From Notospermus geniculatus (lineage: Eukaryota; Nemertea; Pilidiophora; Heteronemertea; Lineidae): a stretch of 64,000 bases of DNA. Positions within the stretch are counted from its first letter, which is position 1. The number at the start of each line of letters is the position of its first letter. This document shows, one piece after another, positions 46,632 through 57,492 of this stretch. The notes under the pieces are model-generated. The model made no database searches, was not told where the DNA came from, and saw nothing but the letters and a program-made list of their open reading frames with translations. Position numbers and translations under genes: made by a program. The stretch spans positions 35,448 to 99,447 of the forward strand of contig NMRB01002434.1 in NCBI GenBank assembly GCA_002633025.1, written 5' to 3'.

Positions 46632-47526
46632 ATGCATAAAATAACCACGATTTTCGACTCATTAATGAATGCAAATACCATATACACACTTTCTATTGCC
46701 GCAGTATCGTCTGTAGCTACTATTGTAGCTCTTTGCGTGGGTTATAGGGTGATATTCCGTAAGAAAGAAGAGGATAATGCTTCGTCGCCTGCTAAATCTG
46801 CGGCTTGCGGGATGAAACCGTTAGGTGGCGCCACTGACACAAAGGCCCTGCCCAGGAAAGAAACTTCATCTAAAAGTGATTCTGGAGAAAATGCAGTGTG
46901 CGGTAAGTTTCAGAAATGTAAAAAAAACAATGCCGTATTCATAGCATGAGTCTGCGTGTTTGTTGTGCTGGATCGGACAATCTGGCTGGCTTCCAAAAAT
47001 AGGCCTCCCTTGCCGAGGCCCTACACGCTATATCGGCCTAGTAGACCGAGCGAGGCCTGTTTTTCTGAGGCTTGGCATAAGTAGGCTTATCGTGTGTTGG
47101 TCGAGTCGGCGCAAGTTCACCGAGCGACTTGACAACTCTCAGAATGCCTGTGATGAGGTCATCAGCATAAACCTGCTAGTTTTTATGACGTCAGTGCTAC
47201 AATAATATGTAACAATTTTAATTTCAGATGAAAGACAAGATGATGATGATGAAGATGAGCCTCCACCCCTGATCACAGACAAAGTCGAGTCCGAGAGGGA
47301 TCCGTTTGAATACTGCGAGCATATACAGAGTGAAGTGAAGAAGATACGCCAGAACTTGGCAACCAAGAAAATACAGGAGAACATGACTGAGGAACAAGTG
47401 GTTGAGGAGAAAGAGATGCAACGTAAACAACTGGAAGCAATCTTCTCATTAATGGCAAAGGAAAATAACGAATTTGGCATCCAGTCTATGGACGATATAA
47501 AACAGCAAATGAATCTTTATATCTAA
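46632..47526 (+). CDS. MXRA7: Matrix-remodelling-associated protein 7-like
   Basis: Two exons, 46632-46902 and 47228-47526, join in phase (570 nt, 189 aa). Residues about 17-42 (IYTLSIAAVSSVATIVALCV) form one transmembrane helix, followed by a basic RKK stop-transfer. A Ser/Lys-rich and acidic linker (DDDDEDEPPP) follows. The conserved C-terminal block has FEYCEHIQSE, ENMTEEQVVEEKEMQRKQLE, AIFSLMAKE and DDIKQQMNLY, matching vertebrate MXRA7, where the corresponding residues include MTKEELEEEQ, QLAAIFKLM and VQEQLRLYDM. The molecular role of the family is poorly known. ATTAAA near 48191 is a possible poly(A) signal. Shares its promoter with NUBP2. Confidence 0.87.
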
Positions 47527-49318
47527 GGAGTGAAACGGAGGAAAGCAAGAATCTGTCGATCCGTCCAAGACAAGAATGACTTTGTAATGATGACTGTCAT
47601 CTTGTGTCACAAATGTCTACAAGTGGCAAAGATAACTCTACCCCAGTCATGTCAGTGTCTGCCAAAACTCTGTGTAACAAACTTCTTTGTGAATTTCACA
47701 AAATCAGCCCATGTTCTCTTTCAAGAGTTGATCACATTTGTTCCAGCTTCTCTTCATTTTGAAGTATTGAAATGAGTTAGCACAACATCATGAGAAAGTC
47801 ATAGATTAATTGGTCTATGATCATACTATGACTTCCCTCGTCCGGTGGAGAGAATCAACTTGGAAACTTTGTCTTTGTACCTGCTAAAGTGTGTGTTTGT
47901 ATTTAGGCTTTTATTTAATTATGTGGCGGTCTAAGAAAACCAGTCAGATGTCGCTGAATGATCGACAAGGGCTGTCAGATGGCCTGTGCATTGATCTGCT
48001 ACTGTTTACCTGTTACAAATTATATTTCAGCTATTGAAATGTGCGGGTTCACCAAGGCCATCAACACTTTCCTCAAATGTAATATCTGGCGGGTTTTCCA
48101 AGACCGCCTCACAATTGTTAACAGGTACCAGTACTATACGTGTAATTGTTGTCACAATGGATGTTGTTATTTGTTATTCCAGAGGCAGTATTAAATTGTT
48201 AGTAAAGTGTGTCCTAAATCAAGATATTGTTTAGCCTTCTTGTGTGGGATTGTACTCGCAGGATTGCCGTTCTGTGTATTCTACTTCAGGAAACACCGGA
48301 CATGGCAATGTCAAAATCTGTTGTTCAGCATACAAACCGAGTTAACCCTTTAGGCCTCATAACGGCTGCCTAGAAACTCCTCAGAGACCCCTGCGAAATT
48401 TCACAAAAATTGGATCTGGCTCCTTAAATATTTTGGGGAACTTCAATAAGCTTACATCTCAATGATGATAGATCCTCAAGCCGGCCTGCACCGGCCGATG
48501 CAAGCGCCATCTTAACAACGGGTCGTGAACTAGCCAAATTCGGCAGGCCGGCGGAGACCGTTGTGAGGGGATCTGACCATACATTTTTAACCCACTGAGG
48601 CCTAAAGGGTTAAGGATGTTTTAGATGCTTCCCTCAATGGAAGAGTTTCCATCTGGAACATGACTGTAAGGGGTCCCAAGTCTTCAATGTTCAACCTCCG
48701 TCATGCTTATGTACCATTGCTTCCTGACTGGTCCTCTGCGAGTTCTCTTCATTCAGGTTGACAGAAAAATTAAGCGTGACTGAGCAGGACTTGTGAGAGG
48801 CTGCTCAGTATTTCTGTAGCAATCAGTTTATCCTATAAGACATATGACAAAACAGAAGTGAAGTGAAATTGTTGATAGTAAAATGATTTCTCTGTATTCA
48901 CATAATAATAACATTTACAAGTGGAACCGTATTGCATGCAATGTTTTATACATAACAAACTAACACACTCAGAGAGTGGAAACGTATCAAAAAGATGATA
49001 ATTGCAAAGATTGTCAAGGCTCATGGAGGTCATATGGAGTACGTTCTTCCCAGGCCAAACTATGCCAGTCGCTCAATCAAGCCCAGTACTAGTCATGCCT
49101 GTAGTTGAATCAACCAGACGTGTTCAAGTGTGAGGTAGTCAGTACATGTACATTGACGGAGTTGAGGAAATGAATAAAAATAGCACCAATAACATCAGGA
49201 CATACTGGCCTGACAATCACACCGACCCTCAGCCTTTCCATTGTCATTAAGGGACGTAGTCAATGAGCCAAGTGATTGTAGGCCTCGATATGTCGAGATG
49301 TATTATGAATTCTGTTCC
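47527..49318. other. MXRA7 3' UTR and intergenic DNA
   Basis: No coding exon is supported. It holds the MXRA7 3' UTR, the piggyBac-type MITE at 48346-48609 and the 3' end of EME1 from the opposite side. The two genes are convergent. Confidence 0.6.
48346..48609. mobile_element. piggyBac-type MITE flanked by TTAA
   Basis: The ends CCCTTTAGGCCTCA and TGAGGCCTAAAGGG are perfect inverted repeats, flanked by TTAA at 48342-48345 and 48610-48613. About 264 bp and non-coding. The ends differ from those of the element at 11083-11385 but have the same CCC start and TTAA target. Confidence 0.88.
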
Positions 49319-52300
49319 CTACTGGATGACATGGTCTGGGTCTCGTTCATTGAAAAGTTCATAGATTCGTCGTGACATTTCCTTCCCGACGCGCCTGCTC
49401 GTCTCCAACACACCGACCCCTCGACGAACCTGAAAGAATGAGAAAGGTGACAGCATTAAGTAAGACGTGGAATCGAAGCTTGTAAATGAAGATCGTTGAT
49501 TCTGAATTGTAAAGAATCTTTGTCATTTGTGGGGTTTATCATAATCAATCTTGAATCAAAATGGCTGTATCGATTTCCCGTTTCATTAAACTGCCAGTGT
49601 GATATATCGTGATGGCCACATTTGTCTGAACATCTAGGCAGGAGAAGTGGAGATAGGATGTTTACCCACTTCAGCATGATGTACTTTCTATTAGAAATGG
49701 TTGTCTGATCAGTCCTATAACACACACTTCCTAACTGTACCGGTAGTAGGCTACATGTACCGGGTACATGTACTTTATCAGGTTAAATACAACACTAACT
49801 CATCTTGGCATCAACGCAAAGACAAGAAAGGAAACAGCATGATCGCAGAATGTCATGCAGTAACTAAAAGTCACGCACCATGTCATTATGATGGGAAACA
49901 AGTGATTAATACGTTACCATGGTAACTGAACAATTAACCAAGTCAACACACCAGGGTGTCGTCACTGACATTTTGTGGTAACATGTGGTTATTATAGTGA
50001 TAATCCCCACTAATTAGCACTGCTGTGTTAATCAATGCTGTGTATTGTAAGTAAAAGGAGTTGGTGAGTGCTGATCTAACATTAGGAAAAGGCATCATTA
50101 ATTGTCTCTTGTTTCCAACTGACAGGGTCCATGCCCTGTCATTGATTACTTATGTCGCATATGGTAAAAAAAATATAATGGCACCCACTTAAGTACCCCC
50201 CCCCCATGTCATTCTCAACATTCCCTGTGAAAATGGTGCCAGAAACCACGGAGGAGTTATCGGTCGAACTTAAAGTGCCACCGTCAATTACTGTATAGAT
50301 GATAGAGTGCACCCTCGCTACACTGCCAGTGGTGGTACAGCGAGGATATTGTTGGCAACGTTCAAGTGCCTTCAACCGAGAAAGTCAATTGTCTGTGGCG
50401 GTATAGTGAGGGGCGGTATAAGTTTAACGAGTGTGGACTGTATATAATGAATAGTTTGCTGTCTTTATTAAGTACTGTGCCCCAGTGTAGTCCAAGGCAT
50501 TTTGAACACCAAATCTAAGGAATACACTGAAACTTAGGCCAAAAAAAAAAAAAACTTTGGTTCAGGTAACCCGACCGACCCTATTTTTTGCCCCCAAAAA
50601 TGCCTACTCAAAAATTTTTATTGTCAAATTTTCGTCTCCCTCAAATTTATGCCCCTTTCATTATCAAAAGAACCGCCAAAAACACAACCACAGCGCCACA
50701 ACGGCGCCTTGTATGCGTGGTAAAGCACGCTGTGCAAAAGTTTTTGCATAGTAAATGGTCAAGTTTTTTAACAGTACCACCCAAAAACTGTACAGTAAGC
50801 ATGAGAAGGAGAGGTTTTGTGACTCTTGCTGCAAAAGGAGATACAAGTTCATGAAATTTACTGGAAATTGAAATAGACACAATGAGAGTATGGCATTGAG
50901 TGAGCTGGTGTCCACTGACAGGTTTACCACACAACTTCTCACAGTAAAAAAAAATATTAAAAAAAAAAATCCCTACCGACCTACCCACCTCCAGAGGGAG
51001 TCCGTTACCTGAACCAAAGGTTTTTTTTTTTTGGCCTTAGCTGAAGTTCAAGCTCTATGCATGGAGGTATTGCTCTATGCAAGGAAAGTAAGGTGTATTT
51101 CAAATACCAATTGGCACAATTGTGTTGAGAACTTTTTTTTGTTGGTTTTTTTAGAACTTGTTTGTGTGTTTGCATACAGAGCACACAAAGACACAAACAC
51201 CAGGCATTCAGACCACAACCTACTTCATGATCAGCCAATGCAAATGTAATTGAAGCCAATTTGTGTTTTGACAGGCTGCAAACACACTGAGCTGCTTAAT
51301 CACTTGACGACTGTTACAAACAGACACATCACAACAGGTGTTCTTTAGATTAATTACCACAGAACTTTGGGAAATTTAAATATAACAATGCCAAACAACA
51401 TAATATGAACAGGGAGAAGCTAATAACAGAGATTTCAATCAGAGGTCACAAACCCATAGAGTGACTCAAACCATTGACGCTTGGTTGAAACAAGCAAGCT
51501 TAGGTTTTGTTGTAGTTTGTGAGTCAGAATTATTGAGGCGTTTTGGACATATGAAGTTACTCAAACTGTTTGACACCTGATACCTGATGAGTATAAAAGC
51601 AGATGATCCCCCAACAGCATCAGATCATTCTGACCTGTGTAGAGATCACATCGTGAATCATCACATCAACATCAACATGGCTACGTGCACCAAGACCATC
51701 ACTCTTGCTGAACTTGAGGCAAAGTTTGTGGAGATCTGTTCTCAGATCGTGGACCTTGATCACCACCTCCAGGATTTGTTGTACCACAACCACTGCCATG
51801 ATTCTGCCGCTGAGTTACACAAGTTGAAGCAGAGGAGAATGGATGAGGCCAGAGATATTGAGTACAGCTTGAACCGTGTCTGGTATGATATCTACAACCA
51901 CGACCAAGATAGGGACTCCAGTGACAGTGATTATTGAGCTCAAGAGATCCATGTGAGTTCAACAGCCAGCCACTAACATGAAGCCCCGGACCGATGAGAC
52001 GACAGCAGAGGAAGACCAACAACACCAACAGGATCACCAGAGGAACACCAACAGGACAAGAAAGTCAAGCCCCAAACCCCATCACCATGAGATGAGGACG
52101 CCAACGATACCTCAGCATCTGCCAAGTCACTGATAACGAGGTGGAAAGATGGCAACCGAGACAAGATAACCAAACAAACGGTTCTTGTAAGAACCACAAA
52201 ACTGTCAAAAGAGACCAACTACCACCAGGTTATCACTTGTTCCCGAAACCATGAGATGAGTACGGTAGTCATTAGTACTCACCCGAATGTCTTCCAAAAG

Positions 52301-55300
52301 TCGTTCGGCCGCTGTTTTGGTTTGGCACTTTTCATAGGCCTGCAAAAAGTATGCAAAAGCTTCTGAAATACCCTGTGTGGAGACTGTACTTTTCCACATT
52401 TTTCAATGTTGAACTCATACATGCAAGAGGCACAGATGCCATCAAAAACAGTCGCCAGGGTCAGACACCAGCACATAGTAAATACTGACCATTGCCACTG
52501 TTCATGCACATTTCACAAGGTCAGTCCCTCACTTCTGAGGATTTCAGCACAATGAGTAGAGTGGCTGCCTTTAGGCCCAGCTTCTCCAGAGCCATAATTC
52601 ACCATGTCTCTCTTATCAAAATCTTTCTTCAGCTTACCTGGAGCAATAGTCTTGGGGAAGGATACTCTGCTACGATTGCATTCGCCATCTCAGGACTAAG
52701 ATTGTGGAACTGACAGAGCTGCTGCCTCCAGAGTTTCAGCAACCCACCTCCATCCTTGTCAATTTTCACGATGCCCTTGTTGTCAGGGAGGAAGGAAAAC
52801 ACACCCTGGTTCCTCTCCCGCCTGAAGATATGGACAAAATACGAGATATGTAGGCCATGACAGGGAGGATGCTAAACCTTGGAATGAAACCTAAACGACG
52901 TGATGGAAGTGTCAAGAAAGATATCTTACTTGAATGGCGCCTCAGCGACAGCCTTGGTCAGTCTGAGGACCGTCTTGGCCACTTCCTCTGGGGTCTCTAC
53001 TAAACTGACATTGCAGCCGGCAGGGCTCAACTGTAGCTCTAATAAGGCCTGGAACAGACAGCGAATGTGATTACTGTTGGAAAGGGACAGAAGACACCAT
53101 TCACAGACAAAGAAGTCATCTGGACAGGGTCTCAAATAACTCAACATCCAATCGAAGTGAAGTCACACACAATTGGCTGCCACTGCCGAGCTTTCTCCCA
53201 TACATCACGAACCTGTTCCATATCAAATCTTGACACAAGGATAGATATATCCATTCCTTTCTGCTTCTTGTTATTGTTGTACGCGGGATCAGTTGACCTC
53301 ACGGCTTCCTTGTATTGTCTCTGGCCCAGAGTCTTCACATCTCGGAAGTATTTTTCCATCCCTTGGACAATTATACTGAGCTTTTTGTCAGCNNNNNNNN
53401 NNNNNNNNNNNNNNNNNNNNNNNNNNNNNNNNNNNNNNNNCTACATCTGAACACCATCTTGTCCTGACAAGCGTTCCAATCCCTCCTACTCTTGCTCAAT
53501 CCACGGAGAGAGCTTAGTCAAAGGGCAAAGTTACCGTAGGCCTTGACAAGTCCAGAGCCACAATTTTGATCGTTGATGACAATCAAAAGAACATCTCCTA
53601 ACCAGTGAGTGAATGATATTACCCTCGGAATACCCACATTTATTGTTCCAAATATCATACTGACAAAGTCTGGGACTGGTACTACAAGGATTCCATGCTC
53701 TTCCTCCACGTCTCTGGACAACTGCTGGAGCTGAAGTGAGATGTACCGGGAATCAGATGTATTCACCACAAGGAACTTAAACTCTACAGGACATCTCCTT
53801 GTCACCTATATCTGATGATACAAATCAGATGATGCACTTGGCCTCTGAGACGCCGTGACAGCAGATCAAACAAGGAAGGCCATCAAACAGCGCAGTTCCA
53901 AAGTAGGGAACAACTGGAATAGACCCGATTCCTTTTGTGGGGTCACTCTGATGATGTCAGATCTAACGTTCTACTTACAGCTGTCCCCTGTACCTCATGG
54001 TCAACCACTTTACGAGTCCACGTGACAGAGGCCGGGACAGGCTGATTGACAATTTCATATTGAATGCTGGCTTCCTGTAACACCTTGAGTAAGACTGGGC
54101 CGACTGTACTTTGGAGGATGTAGGAATCAAATTTGACAACTATATACTGAAAAGATGAATACATCACAGGAATTAGACAAGTTTCAAGGGGAAGTTTTAC
54201 CAGTTCTTACTCTTCTTAAAATGACAGCATGACTGACATTCACAGATATGATAGCAGTAGATAGCGAGGTTTTTTCCGATTTGCTGACCTTCAAACACTC
54301 TCCAGGCTTCATACATCTCCGTGCATCCACAGCAGCCTTCTTTTCTGCTTTCTCAAGATCTTTTTGCTGCTTTTTCAGTAACCGTTCTCTCTCTCGTTCC
54401 TGTTTCTTTTGCTGAAATAGACATGAAAAGACACAAAGAGTACTTATAAGTTACGTTTAGTCGAACTCTTTGGCAAGATTTCCATTGCCAGAAAGGCCAT
54501 TGAAGTTCGATGCCAGTGAGCTACCTGTAAGCCCGGGGAGGTCAGTCTGGTAACCTACCTCAGCCAATCTTTTCTGCTCTTGAATCTCAGCTGGCGTCCG
54601 TCTCTTCTTTTTGCTGACTGGAACATCTGAAGAATCTTCAACAGAATTCTGACTTTCCATGGTTGTTACCGAACTCACTGTCTCTTGGCTTCCCTCACAA
54701 GTTGAGACACTGCTGGTTAGACTGGAGGTAGGCTTATGTTTCACATTGCTCACTTTGTAGTTTGACACAGACGATGATTGTGAAAGAGATGTTGTAGAGT
54801 TGGAGGATGGACTAGAATGATTTAGTGAGATTCTTTCAGGAATAGGCAATGTTTCTGGAAGGCTGACCAGATCATCTGAATCCGAGTCTGAGCCAAGAAT
54901 TCCTGAACATTTCAACTTTGCTGAGAGCAGGAAATTTGATTTAGAATTTGCCTTTGAACCTGGTGCTTTGGATGACTTCAGTCCTTGCAACCGTTTGCTC
55001 AATGTTGGTAAGACAGGCTCCACATCACTATCATCATCATCATCACCACTGGATATCAGCAATGGATTCTTTGCCTCTGTTACTAAACACTGATTGCTTT
55101 CCACTGTGTCAAATTTTTTTGCATTAACTCCACATTTGTCAGCAAGAGAGGATGGACAATATTGCCCAGTATTCACATTGTTTGATGGCCCTGTTTTGTG
55201 GGGTTCTGTCTGAGGAGATTCACTTGTTGTCACTGTACTGCTCAGAATTTTATCTCTCCTTATTTTCTTTGATGCTGGTATGTATGGCAAATCATCATCA

Positions 55301-55743
55301 GGATCCAAGCTGCTCATGGAAGGTTGTACAGTGGTGAATGGTTGTAGATCCCCCTTTTGTGGGCTTAGACAAATCTGAAGGAAAAAATCAATAACCATGA
55401 CAAGTGTTTATTTAATCTGCTCAATGAATGGCCTCATTATTATGCAGCTACTGAAAATCAGCTTCAGTTTTTGTAGGGTGTCATGTTAGTTCTGTTGTGC
55501 AACCCCCTGACCCTGCCCTGTCAGACACTTGATATTTCATAATCTGTACTAGAGCATGCAGTGACTGAGTGTCGTGTGTAATAATAATGGCAGTGCACTG
55601 ACAATTCCATCCAAAATCCTGTTCACCGTTGCTTCAACATTTTGTGTAAACTTCAAGTCCTTTCGCACGACATCGGGGTGAACGTCAGGGCAGAGGGCAA
55701 TGACGCTTCTTATGTCGTCATCTGATGGACAATAGGAGCCCAT
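49319..55743 (-). CDS. EME1: Crossover junction endonuclease subunit EME1 with CUE-like N-terminus
   Basis: Ten exons: 55743-55603, 55374-54559, 54411-54289, 54146-53979, 53805-53623, about 53440/53392-53213 (5' end in an N gap), 53048-52930, 52821-52638, 52339-52283, 49429-49319. Phases agree where visible, giving about 690 aa or more (human 570). EME1 is the non-catalytic partner of MUS81 in the nuclease that resolves branched DNA. Residues about 5-46 (DIRSVIALCPDVHPDVVRKD, then VNRILDG) resemble a CUE ubiquitin-binding fold. A long Ser-rich region follows with DLPYIPASKK and SDSDSDD. A coiled coil of ERERERLLKKQQKDLEKAE type precedes the ERCC4-like fold (GILVVPVPDFVSMI). The tail has LTKAVAEAPFK, FSFLP, LWRQQLCQF, AEYPSPRLLLQAY and the HhH2-like SRRVGKEMSRRIYELF. 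A second copy of exon 1 lies at 56922-56782. The last intron (2.85 kb) holds a MITE and a candidate nested gene. Confidence 0.92.
50535..51039. mobile_element. MITE, TAGGCCAAAAAAAAAAA family, in EME1 intron 9
   Basis: The left end TAGGCC, a run of A, then CTTTGGTTCAGGTAAC mirrors the right end GTTACCTGAACCAAAGG, a run of T, then GGCCTTA. Inside the ends CCGACCGACCC and CCTACCGACCTACCC are also related in part. About 505 bp. Internal ORFs are short and unrecognised. Confidence 0.82.
51592..51599 (+). promoter_or_regulatory. TATA box of the nested candidate gene
   Basis: TATAAAAG fits the full consensus. A start near 51620-51630 would leave a leader of about 50 bases before the ATG at 51677. 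TGAGTCA 55 bp upstream fits an inducible promoter. Confidence 0.5.
51677..51937 (+). CDS. Candidate small intronless gene nested in EME1 intron 9
   Basis: An 86-codon ORF starts MATCTKTITLAELEAKFVEI and ends RDSSDSDY. It is predicted mostly helical, with heptad-like LAELEAKFVEICSQIVDLDH and a His-rich patch (LYHNHCHD). A TATA box TATAAAAG lies at 51592-51599, 78 bp before this ATG, and an AP-1-type TGAGTCA at 51530-51536. The ATG context is CAACATGG. An upstream in-frame ATG (51587) overlaps the TATA box and would give 116 aa, which is less likely. No AATAAA was found downstream before 52283. It runs antisense to EME1. I do not recognise the family. It could be a lineage-specific small protein or a chance ORF. 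Confidence 0.45.
   Translation: MATCTKTITLAELEAKFVEICSQIVDLDHHLQDLLYHNHCHDSAAELHKLKQRRMDEARDIEYSLNRVWYDIYNHDQDRDSSDSDY
53393..53440. other. Assembly gap (48 N) within EME1 exon 6 or its acceptor
   Basis: The reverse frame is open right up to the gap (ADKKLSIIVQGMEKYF), so the 5' end of exon 6 is missing. EME1 is therefore incomplete by an estimated 10-16 residues. Confidence 0.95.
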
Positions 55744-56024
55744 TCCAGCGTGAAGGGAGAAAGAATAGCCCCTGAAATGTGACTACTGTTCAAGTTTTCC
55801 GCCGACCTAACAACATCGGAAGTGGATTTGTAGGACATTGCGCTGTTCAACTAGTTCCAAACAAATTATCTTTTACCATCATTTATACATCCCTAATTCT
55901 TTTTATATACATCACACAATTTATTATATTTATTTTGATCACACGTTTTGTAATTTGAGGCAGTGAGTTTGTTTTTTGGACAAAAAGTTTAATATGCGCG
56001 TATTAATTTAGAACTATTTCCAAG
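55744..56024. promoter_or_regulatory. Bidirectional promoter EME1 / MRPL27, copy A
   Basis: The start codons are 281 bp apart and the genes point outward. CGGAAGTG at 55817-55824 is an ETS/GABP site typical of bidirectional housekeeping promoters, and it is kept in copy B (56996-57003). No TATA box near either start. AATATGCGCGTATTAAT near 55990 is also kept in copy B. Confidence 0.65.
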
Positions 56025-56088
56025 ATGTCTGCGCCCGTGTTGACCAAAAAGTTTTGTGGAGTCTTCGGGAAATTGAAGAAAATATCTG
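56025..56088 (+). pseudogene. Extra first exon of MRPL27 (copy A)
   Basis: ATG, 64 nt and the donor G|GTAAGTCG correspond to the MRPL27 first exon at 57204-57267, with changes Val to Met and Lys to Asn (MSAPVLTKKFCGVFGKLKK). It could be an alternative first exon whose transcript splices over copy B to exon 2 at 58034, or an allele placed in tandem. Confidence 0.7.
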
Positions 56089-56420
56089 GTAAGTCGATTC
56101 GTCCGATATTCTAAAGTGTGCTTATTCTTTCACATGCTTTGTTCATTGTGACGCACAGTTGAAAAATTCGGTTTTATGTGTCCATTGCCTTTTGATGAGG
56201 CTGTCCGAGAATAGATTCTTCATCCCGTATACTACTGTGTAAGTCCATGTGCATGCGCCCGCGGCGAGGTCGCCATTCTCATCCGATAATCGAATCCTTT
56301 AGTTCATGTACATGTTACAGCGCAGTGACACCATTAGCAGGTTACCCAGCCGAACTGGGCGTTGGCCGGATACGGGAAAGTGTCGTGGAGCGTGGTAATT
56401 TAAATAAGTGGAGTCGGACG

Positions 56421-56606
56421 CTACAAAATCAAAGGAACATAATATAATTTAAGCGGACGGAGTTAAGTTACAACGCTGTTGCCAGCTTAGAAGCAAGGCG
56501 TGGAATACAGTTGCACTTACCTACAAAATCAAAGGAACATAATATAATTTAAGCGGACGGAGTTAAGTTACAACGCTGTTGCCAGCTTAGAAGCAAGGCG
56601 TGGAAT
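56421..56606. repeat. Direct repeat, ~86 bp, period 100
   Basis: CTACAAAATCAAAGGAACAT through TAGAAGCAAGGCGTGGAAT occurs at 56421-56507 and again at 56521-56607 with almost no change. It sits between the two promoter copies. Confidence 0.9.
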
Positions 56607-56773
56607 GACTTCAAAATTAACTTGCTGAAGGGCGGCACATGACCGGCACAGCGCCATCCCACGACTCCCTTCCAAACTACAACAACAATACAACAATAAA
56701 ATACCTGAGGCTCATTGAATCGTAACACACGGAACTAACATTAAAGCTGACCCATCGNATCATAATAGGCTGT

Positions 56774-57492
56774 GTACTGACATTTCCATCCAAAATCCTG
56801 TTCACCGTTGCTTCAACATTTTGTGTAAACTTTAAGTCCTTTCGCACGACATCGGGGTGAACGTCAGGGCAGAGGGCAATGACGCTTCTTATGTCGTCAT
56901 CTGATGGACAATAGGAGCCCATTGCAGCGTGAAGGGAGAAAGAATAGCCCCTGAAATGTGACTACTGTTCAAGTTTTCCGCCGACCTCACAACATCGGAA
57001 GTGGATTTGTAGGACATTGCGCTGTTCAACTAGTTCCACAAATTTTATCTTTTGTCATCATTCATACATCCCTAATTCTTTTAATATGCATCACATGATT
57101 TATTATATTTATTTTGGTTGCATATTTTGTTATTTGAGGCAGCGAGTTTGTTTTTTGGACAAAACGTTTAATACGCGCGTATTAATTTAGAACTACTTCC
57201 AAGATGTCTGCGCCCATGTTGACCAAAAACTTTTGTGGAGTCTTCGGGAAATTGAAAAAAATATCTGGTAAGTCGACTCGTCCGATATTCTAAAGTGTAC
57301 TTATTCTTTCACATGCTTTGTTCATTGTGACGCACAGTTGAACAATTCGGTTTTATGCTTCCATTGCCTTCTGATGAGGCTGTCCGAGAATAGATTCTTC
57401 ATCCCGTATACTACTGTGTACGTCCATGTGCATGCGCCCGCGGCGAGGTCGCCATTCTCATCCGATAATCGAATCCTTTAGTTCATGTACAT
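56774..57492. repeat. Second copy of the EME1/MRPL27 promoter and first exons
   Basis: Corresponds to 55594-56312, with both copies about 719 bp and roughly 95-97% identical. It contains EME1 exon 1' (56922-56782, donor kept, Ile to Asn before the junction), the ETS site and the MRPL27 first exon used by the gene downstream. An N at 56758 lies 15 bp before the start of the copy. Confidence 0.93.
56782..56922 (-). pseudogene. Extra first exon of EME1 (copy B)
   Basis: Open 141-nt exon with start codon and GTCAGT donor, encoding the same CUE-like segment as 55743-55603 except at its last residue. It could serve as an alternative distal first exon of EME1, or be an allelic duplicate. Confidence 0.7.
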
